Below, in pieces: positions 20,383 to 26,712 of a stretch of 26,712 nt of DNA; positions within the stretch are counted from its first letter, which is position 1; each line of letters opens with the position of its first letter. Where the stretch lies: NCBI GenBank assembly GCA_021464525.1, contig JADRCO010000769.1:1-26712 (forward strand). Reading direction: 5' to 3'. The stretch is from Rhizophagus sp. LPA8_4_AMF. Its lineage: Eukaryota > Glomeromycota > Glomeromycetes > Glomerales > Glomeraceae. Position numbers and translations under genes: made by a program. The notes under the pieces are model-generated. The model had not been told where the DNA came from. It saw nothing but the letters and a program-made list of their open reading frames with translations, and made no database searches.

Positions 20383-22155
20383 TTTTTAATTTCCTATAAA
20401 AAAATTTCTGGAAAATGGATCCGAAAAATTAAGACATGTGATCAATCCAAAAAATTTTTTATGGGGAAGCATTAAATTGAACGTTTGGATATACTCCTGC
20501 TTTGAGATTTTTCGTAATTTATTAGTCAACTGCTTTGTCTTTCTATCTTCGTTACTTATTCAATCAAATAAATCTTTGTCTTTGCCTTTGCCTATCTGCA
20601 TCAGTTAGAATAGGTGTAATCTGAAATATCAGGTTCAGGATCTATCCAATATTATAACATTTTGTTATCTTACAATCCATTAACATTAAGTTTTTTTAAG
20701 TGATAACTGATAAAGTGACTTTTAAAAAAAAAAAAAATTAAACAAAGAGAAAGACCAAAAGATGAAAAAAGATTTATCCGATCTATCCGAATTCAGAAAT
20801 TGAATCCGTGCCTTAGGTAAGTTTCTCTTGAATAATAAATTCGGGAATTTATATCTTATTGTAAATGGAAAAATTTCAAGTTTCAATTCCAAAAAAAAAA
20901 AAAAAATTGTTTTTTTTGATAAGAAAAACTCGGTTTTTTTTAAAAAAAAAATATAGAACATTTTTTTTTTCTTCTTTCTATTTTTAGGATTTCCCTGTGA
21001 AATAAAGTGAAAAGTCACAGGAGAGAAATTTAAATTTTTTCTTAATAAAAATTCCAATGATATTATTGAGCTCGTGTGAAAATTTTTATTTTTTTAATAT
21101 CCCTTCGCTTAAATATCCACATATATACAATATATAAAATTAAATTCGTTAATAATACACAGGATTTTTTAAAAAAGGTAACCAAATAAAGTTTAGCACA
21201 AAAAAAATGCAATAACCACAAAATTTCGAAATCACGTGGTTATTTAAAATTCGCAGGTAAAATGCAAAAAGACATTGGCTATTTTCATTAAATAAATATT
21301 ATCAAGTGAGGAAAAAACAAGCAATATTAAGAATTGAAACTTTCGAGCAGTAAAAGAAAAGATTTAAATAATTATATAATATTAAAACAGAATTGTTAAT
21401 CTTTTATTTATTTTTATTTTAATTCAATTCCTTAATAAAAAAAGAATTTATCTATACTTATATGTTATTAGTAAACCTAAATATTATAGAAATAGAAAAA
21501 AAAAGTTTTTATATTGTTTTATATTGTACAAATAAATAATCACTTATATATAACTGAATAAAAAAGGTCATCATTGATGTAGAAAAAATGTGATTATTAT
21601 ACTATACTTACAGTATAAAATATATATTTTTTATTACTTCATTTTTTTCATGTTTTTAATGAAATATGTTTTTAATGAAATGATAATCTGATATTTTACG
21701 TAATTATTCTTATAATAAGGATATAATAATAAATCACATAACAATAATAATGCCTATATTATAATATCCTTGAGTGATTATCACGTGATTGTGAAATCTG
21801 GTCTTATATTTACGATTTTGTGGTAGATGGGCCAAATTTGCAACCAGAAAACTCCTAAAATTCAAAAAATTCAAAAGAATGAGTTCAGAATGGTCATTAA
21901 TTTCATTAATTTGAAATTTGAAAGTGATAAATTATTTAAATTAAAATTAATGATTATTATACCTAATTTTAGTTAGATAATATGATTTTATATTACGATA
22001 CTATATTAAAATTCTATAATAATGACCATTCGGTTAATACTTATACATTGCAATTTTGATTTTGAACCTGATAAAATAAAATAAAAAAATTATTAAATAA
22101 ATAAAACCAGTCAACAAACAAGTTAATATCAGAATAACTTTGTCCTTTTCCTTAC

Positions 22156-22192
22156 CAGAAGTAACTTGCAGAAGAAGAGTTTACGGAAAGAT
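22156..22192 (-). pseudogene. Exon/donor fragment, copy A of a local decayed family
   Basis: On the minus strand an open segment reading SFRKLFFCKLLL ends at a splice donor gtaagg (22155). Related junctions occur at 25190 (LFSKLFEFPL, donor gtaaga) and 25911 (HSFELPL, donor gttaaa). No acceptor or downstream exon is identified for this copy. It is a fragment only. Confidence 0.25.
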
Positions 22193-22280
22193 TAGAAGAA
22201 TATATAAATATATAATAAAATGATGTGCCAATTTCAGGATTACTTTGTGGAAAAATGGTGCCCATGTCCGCTCATCCGTG

Positions 22281-22333
22281 TTAGAATTTTTCATTTTCAT
22301 CATCGTGAACGGGTTCAGAATTTCCCGGGACAT
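22281..22333 (-). pseudogene. Terminal-exon-like fragment, copy a
   Basis: The acceptor ccatctttttag (minus strand) is followed by a frame reading VPGNSEPVHDDENEKF and a stop, an acidic tail typical of a C-terminus. The last intron bases (atttccatctttttag) and the EPV core recur 2.3 kb away at 24606-24636, so both probably descend from one gene end. No body of the gene is visible, so it is marked as a relic. Confidence 0.35.
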
Positions 22334-22621
22334 CTAAAAAGATGGAAATAAAATCATGTGAATAAAAAATTCAATATTATTATTTTTTTTTTAGTTTGTC
22401 ACGCCCTTAATCTAATATGATGCAACAGTCAATTTTCACAAACCTTGTTATTTTTATAAAATATATTGGGGATTCACATAATTTTCTGATCAATGGCTCA
22501 CGAAAAAACATTAAATTTGGCTCAAGGGTAAAGACAAGTATAATTCTTTGATTTTTTGAATTCTCGGGATCAAAACTTTAATACATGTTTGAACTATTTG
22601 CTCATTTAGACATATAAACCT

Positions 22622-22857
22622 CTAATTGGACGTCCAATTGGATATATGTCCAAATCCATTATTAGAATTATTGTCTTTTTTTTTATCTACTAATATCATT
22701 TCATAAATAAAATTAATTTTAAATTCCAACAAAAAACATTCTATAGTCGACATTAAGGAGTTCTCGTTGTAATTCAAAAATGATCGAGATGATTTAACGT
22801 TAACGTGGAAATACATAAGCTTATCTATTAATTTCGTAAGATCGCTTTCCAAAATCT
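22622..22857 (-). pseudogene. Exon-like open segment, about 78 codons
   Basis: The acceptor ttattcag (22865-22858, minus strand) leads into an open frame to a stop at 22624-22622. It reads ILESDLTKLIDKLMYFHVNV, then SSRSFLNYNENSLMSTIECF, then a hydrophobic-charged stretch and an Asn/Gly-rich end. The composition is fairly protein-like for this AT-rich region and the patch is less AT-biased. I recognise no domain and cannot link it to upstream exons. It may be the last exon of a broken gene, or random. Confidence 0.3.
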
Positions 22858-24066
22858 CTGAATAAGTAACCTGTCACTTAACATCAATGTAAAAAAAAAC
22901 ATTATTAATATTAAATAATGTAATTAAAAATATAAAAATGCAAGCAGTAAAAATATTCAGATAAATAAGAAATAATGTCATAATATTGGCTAGCCTATCA
23001 AACGTTAGAACTCGCGCGAGATTTAATAATATTAACTAATTACTACAGTCTAACGACTGCCCCCCCCTGTGGCTTATATATTCACAGAAAAGTAAATTCA
23101 TCATAACATTTATTCTTGAAAAACGACAAAAAATTGACTAATTTACCCGATTATTCCCATACTTACTAAATAGAATGTTCAATTTTGATTTATCAATTAA
23201 TTTTAGTTCTAATTGATATAGCCCAAAGAAAGATCTATGACTGTAAATGATAAATCGAGAATTAGGTGGCGAATGAGACTTTCTCCATGGGATTTGAAAG
23301 GGTTTAATAATTATAAAAATGGGAATGTCTATAATAATGTATGGAATATTAGAACAGAATTAATTTGTAGTTCTTTTTTTTTATAAATTAAAAAGGAAAA
23401 AAAAGTTAGTTTAAGATAACGTACCATAATAAAATATATTATTTAATCAGCGTTCCATTTATTATGTTATTTACTACAAAAGAATGTATAAATTTAGACT
23501 TGAATATTAAGTTACAAAATACTGTAAAGAAAAAATAGTCATTTACGTGGAACTTTCTTCTCACAAATATTTGACAAATATTTTTACGAAGTAAAATATT
23601 CATTAAGCCAATTTACTTCAGCCGAAGAGAGCTTACGGTTAAAAGTTCTGTACGACTTTGATTATCTTTTTTTTTCTGTGTGGATAAGTTCAGGCTAAAA
23701 GCCCCAAAAGCCTCCAAAAGACAAAAACATTTTGATTAAAAAAAATTTTTTAAGAATCCAAAACAATGACACAATAATAATAAAATGGTCAACCCAGCAT
23801 ATTCACATGATCATGTCAACATGTCAATCATCATTTTTATAGTTCAAATGATTTTATACTATCCGGAATTTTAGGTTTAGGTAAACACTCCAAAAAAAAA
23901 AAAGTTTTTTGATTTTATTTTTTGAATAATTTTATTATAAAGAAAAATCTTAAGCATAATTTAATAAAATCTTAAAAATTTTATGTACATAAAATTTAAA
24001 AATAAACGGACACATTAACATTAAATAAATAAATAAATTAAGGGTAAAAAAAAATAAAATTATTCC
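22858..24066. other. Intergenic with a small inverted repeat and scattered fragments
   Basis: Mostly AT-rich. A C run (ccccccc) at about 23061-23067 follows cgttaga/tctaacg inverted words and the palindrome tcgcgcga. A stretch near 23625-23720 shares short words (gaagagagcttacgg, cctccaaaag) with copies A and C of the decayed family. No gene is seen. Confidence 0.4.
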
Positions 24067-24186
24067 CTATAGTGTATTATCATTAACATCTATTAGGAAA
24101 ATACTTTCAATTTTTTTTTGTTCTAAAATTATTTCATTACTTTCAGAAGCGTTCTCTTGATCATTATTATTTAACCAGTTAAAACG
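24067..24186 (-). pseudogene. Terminal-exon-like segment with acidic tail
   Basis: After a possible acceptor tattaaag (minus strand) 39 codons stay open to a TAG stop: RFNWLNNNDQENASESNE, then IILEQKKIESIFLIDVNDNTL split across a charged middle. About 120 bp upstream on the same strand a short stretch reads KKLQELERKKKKLLNI and a stop, coiled-coil-like. The two do not join in one frame. It is probably debris of a gene; the family is unknown. Confidence 0.25.
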
Positions 24187-24248
24187 CTTTAATACAAAAA
24201 ATTATATATTAAATTATTATCATCGTAAAAAAAAAAATCATCAAAATC

Positions 24249-24305
24249 ATCAGAAATCATTAACATCAGAAATCATTATTTTTCAGAAATCATTATTTTC
24301 AGATG
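24249..24305. repeat. Short tandem repeat cagaaatcatta
   Basis: The word cagaaatcatt starts at 24251, 24267 and 24284, spaced 16-17 bp, with a partial copy at 24300 and a related tcatcaaaatcat lead-in. Confidence 0.75.
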
Positions 24306-24605
24306 TTCAATAATTTTTTTTTTTTCCTTTCCAGTTCTTGTAATTTCTTTAATATTAAACAATTACAAAATGATCAAACATATCCCTTAATTAATAGGGA
24401 TTGAGTGTGGCCTGATTTTATGGAAGGATCTTACTAGGTAAATGTTACCTAATATAATAAATACAATAATATAAGTTTGATATGAATGCAACAGCAGCAA
24501 AAAGTTTTTAATTATAGAATTTCTAGCGTTACCTTTAAGATTACTCATTTATCTGGATCTCATTTTTGTTGAGATCTGAATCGTTGAAAATGAAGGATCC
24601 TTGAC

Positions 24606-24636
24606 TTAGGAATCATAGCGAACGGGTTCAAAAAAT
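24606..24636 (-). pseudogene. Terminal-exon-like fragment, copy b
   Basis: The acceptor ccatcttattag (minus strand) is followed by FFEPVRYDS and a stop. The intron end and the EPV codons (gaacccgtt) match copy a at 22281-22333. After the shared core the two tails diverge. Confidence 0.35.
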
Positions 24637-25058
24637 CTAATAAGATGGAAATAATAAACCATATAAATAAAACGTTAACCTAATAATTTACAGTGCTACC
24701 AAAATACGAAACCTGCTATTATTTTGTCAATCATAATTTTCAGATTAAGACCCGTAAAGCTTTAATAATTCTCAAAATCTTCAAATATCAAGGAAGAAGT
24801 TCAACAAAGAATTCTAATCCTCAATATTACATCAATATTACATGTTAATCTTCAATATTACATGGCTATGTGTAAACACTGAAAATCTTTGATTGTACGT
24901 TGTTGTACAAGCAGTACAACGTTTTATGATTACTACAAAACAAAATGAACAAAAAATTAAAACGATAATTCATCAATTGTACCATTACAAAAATTTACGA
25001 GTGATAGAAAAAAAAGGTAAATTACATGTTGAATTCTTGAAGGAATAAAATCGAAGAT

Positions 25059-25190
25059 TTAATATCCTTCTATAAAGCTACCCAGGCGCCTAGGACTAAA
25101 GTTGGGTACCCTGGCTCGAGCCTGTAATAATAATACGTTAGTCAAAAAATTATTAAAAGTATATAAATTACAATTCGTACTTTTCTTACC
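25059..25190 (-). pseudogene. Exon-intron-exon fragment, copy C of the decayed family
   Basis: The minus strand reads LFSKLFEFPL to a donor CTG|gtaaga (25189). After a 68-nt intron ending ttattattacag it continues in phase as ARARVPNFSPRRLGSFIEGY to a TAA stop at 25061-25059. The intron size and both splice sites match the well-supported introns of this window. A stop closes the first exon frame upstream unless a further intron intervenes. The second exon is GC-rich against its surroundings. Confidence 0.35.
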
Positions 25191-25779
25191 AGAGGAAACT
25201 CGAAGAGCTTGGAGAATAATTAAAAGAATTGGGTGTCTATTATATCAATATTTTTTAGTATGACAAGGGAGACAAGCAACCTCCAAAAGTATATAGATTA
25301 AATTTTTGATAGGGGGGGAAAATCTTATTTTTAACTCTATCATCTGTTCTGATAAGAATTCTATGTAAAAAGGAGGCTTCAATAAAACCGCTTATGGTAA
25401 GAAGAGATCCGATAATATTGCACTTTATTGTAGAAATGGGCTGTTAAAAGTAAAAATAATAACAGTTATTTTCGTAAAGTTCACGAATCATGGAGTTACA
25501 GATTTTCGTTAGATAAAAAATATTCATTAAATCCTACCAATTCAGTTTTTTGTTTAACAATCCAATTGTTTAAAAATAGATAACTATAATAACTGATGTT
25601 TCAGTCCAACCATAAAAATCAATTATTAAAAAGTTGTTGTCCCCATTAATTATGTCATTTATAGCAGTTTCATTCTTTGTATTGCATCTAACAGCCACAT
25701 ATGGCGCCCGGTGATCTGTTTATCTGTTTGTCACATATAGAATTTAATATATGTATAATTGTTAATTTATCGCACCAAG

Positions 25780-26180
25780 TGCGTTAACCTTAATTCCGGC
25801 CGGAATAAATATTTAACACTAGCCCGGGTTTACCATCTAAACCTTCCAAAGCTCCAAGCCATCCTATCAATAAAATAAAAAGAAAAGAAAAAAAAATACG
25901 CAAGTTTAACCAGTGGAAGCTCGAAAGAATGTCTATTATAACAATTTTTTATTTTGTAGAACAAGGTCGGTTTCGACATAAGTATATAATTAATTTAAGG
26001 GAAAAAAAAGGAGACTTATGACCACTTATAGCCTATTTGAGATCCAATGAAATTGCAGTAAATGAGCTCGTGCAAAAATTACTGAAACGCCGGTTAGGTA
26101 ATTAACCGAACCGGTTAACCTTTAATTCCGAATTTTCTAGCACTTGATTAACTCTGGCCAACATAGTGCCAGCCCAGCTT
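25780..26180. repeat. Two diverged copies of a GC-richer interspersed repeat
   Basis: Read on the minus strand, ccgggctagtgtt..ggaattaaggttaacgcacttgg (25775-25835) resembles ctgggctggcac..ggaattaaaggttaaccggttcgg (about 26105-26180). The second copy continues into ggttaattacctaaccgg (to about 26090). Both stand out from the AT-rich background and hold self-complementary words (ttccggccggaa, ggttaacc). They are likely remnants of an unclassified dispersed repeat. Confidence 0.4.
25790..25911 (-). pseudogene. Exon-like fragment with GC-rich repeat tail, copy D
   Basis: An exon end reading HSFELPL matches copy C (FEFPL) and stops at a weak donor gttaaa (25910). After a 47-nt pyrimidine-rich intron ending attgatag, a frame gives WLGALEGLDGKPGLVLN and then IYSGRN and a stop. 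That frame joins the first exon in a different phase from the one that matches copy C, so the pieces do not make one clean gene. The second part contains the palindrome ttccggccggaa and resembles dispersed repeats. Confidence 0.3.
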
Positions 26181-26322
26181 TAAAATTTTATTAATTCCAA
26201 TTTTTATTTTTTAGAAATATAAAGTACATGATTAATTTTTAATATGTTTAATATAAAAGTGAGTTAAAATAAATTTATCATTATTATCATTATCAGTTAT
26301 TATCAATTTATTGATAATATTT

Positions 26323-26534
26323 TTCTCTCGTTCCCTTAGATCGCAAATGGTCTAACATTTGTTGAATGGTGAGATTTTTTTTTGAAGGGTCGTAAATGGC
26401 TTTAATAATAATTATTTGGCAAATGTTGAAAAAATTTTTTTTGAACAAATGGATTTTTTATATCCAATTACAAATTTTTAGGTTTCGGATTGCGTATGTA
26501 CGGTCAGTACGAAAAAGTAAGGGAACAGAGAGAA
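26323..26534. mobile_element. Possible small inverted-repeat element, about 212 bp
   Basis: ttctctcgttccctta (26323-26338) faces taagggaacagagagaa (26518-26534), a 16-bp inverted repeat with one small insertion. Inside, caaatg words recur (cgcaaatggtctaac, ggcaaatgttgaa, gaacaaatgg). No coding capacity and no clear target duplication. It may be a MITE of unknown family or a chance fold-back. Confidence 0.4.
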
Positions 26535-26584
26535 GAGAGTGAGAGAGGGAAGTGTGAGAGGCGGGAGAAGGAAGATGGGACAAA
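26518..26584. repeat. Purine-rich tract on the plus strand
   Basis: About 67 bases are almost all A or G (aacagagagaagagagtgag and on to ggcgggagaaggaagatggg), in sharp contrast to the flanks. It abuts the right arm of the inverted-repeat element. Such tracts can act as promoter elements or form triplex DNA; no function is shown. Confidence 0.6.
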
Positions 26585-26712
26585 TTCATGTTCATGTTCT
26601 GCGTTTTTTTCCCTGATTGGCAATTGCTCTATAATAATACATTGAAAAAATCTAATAAAAAAAAAAAGGTAAAATAAAAAAAAATAACACCAAATGAATA
26701 ATAAAATGAAAT

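Larger units (their letters stand above)
19159..22100. other. Gene-free AT-rich stretch
   Basis: About 2.9 kb without a supportable gene. It contains a (TA)n microsatellite, a small tandem repeat, A/T homopolymer runs near 20724-20738 and 20891-20960, and CACGTG hexamers at 21233-21238 and 21782-21787. A 111-codon minus frame at 20722-21057 is built largely from the poly-Lys and poly-Phe reading of these runs. Confidence 0.5.

Noticed and set aside
20570-20650. Possible snRNA-like segment (cctatctgcatcagttag.. tctgaaatatcag)
   Set aside because: Superficial likeness to U2 wording only; the conserved branch-recognition and Sm-site sequences are not there.
20708-21057. Open frames on both strands near 20.7-21.0 kb, including a 111-codon minus frame
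   Set aside because: Built on poly-A and poly-T runs that exclude stop codons; no conserved motif.
14922-26712. CRISPR array, rRNA, or bacterial-type operon
   Set aside because: No regularly spaced direct repeats with unique spacers, no rRNA-like sequence, and the genome is eukaryotic.

Overview
The window looks like nuclear DNA of an arbuscular mycorrhizal fungus (Glomeromycotina, most like Rhizophagus). The reasons are the strong AT bias with long A/T runs, genes cut by many 65-125 nt GT..AG introns, a small intronless MATA-type HMG-box gene of the kind expanded in these fungi, a TORC2 Rictor orthologue with fungal architecture, and a tRNA-Lys(CTT) with a short nuclear-type intron. This assignment comes from recalled family features, not from a database match.

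Layout. 1-3340: intergenic DNA with palindromic and tandem repeats, one well-bounded TA-flanked MITE of Tc1/mariner-pogo type (1446-1641), and a possible two-exon coding remnant on the minus strand (1846-2092). 3341-3730 (+): intact HMG-box gene, followed 135 bp later by a diverged copy of its own C-terminal tail (3866-3916). 4309-7071 (-): complete ten-exon phospholipid:diacylglycerol acyltransferase (Lro1/PDAT), 687 codons, with a 14-nt microexon and two possible donors beside the catalytic serine. 7072-8424: divergent intergenic region. 8425-14051 (+): complete 24-exon Rictor/Tsc11/Ste20-type TORC2 subunit, 1184 codons. 14837-14921 (-): tRNA-Lys(CTT) with a 13-nt intron. 14922-26712: about 11.8 kb with no convincing intact gene. 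It holds A/T-rich DNA, microsatellites, several exon-like fragments, and from about 22 kb onward diverged copies of exon/intron junctions on the minus strand plus GC-richer repeat debris and a small inverted-repeat element at the right end.

The three protein genes do not form a pathway. PDAT makes triacylglycerol from phospholipid and diacylglycerol, which suits an oil-storing fungus. Rictor is a core TORC2 scaffold that controls membrane and lipid homeostasis and the actin cytoskeleton. The HMG protein is a putative DNA-binding regulator. PDAT and Rictor are divergently arranged and share a 1.35 kb upstream region, but co-regulation is not shown. I found no clear new biological system. The best leads are the splice architecture of PDAT, the duplicated HMG tail, and the array of decayed related gene pieces in the right-hand 4.5 kb. 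Both large gene models were assembled by hand, and their exon lengths sum to exact multiples of three with no internal stop.
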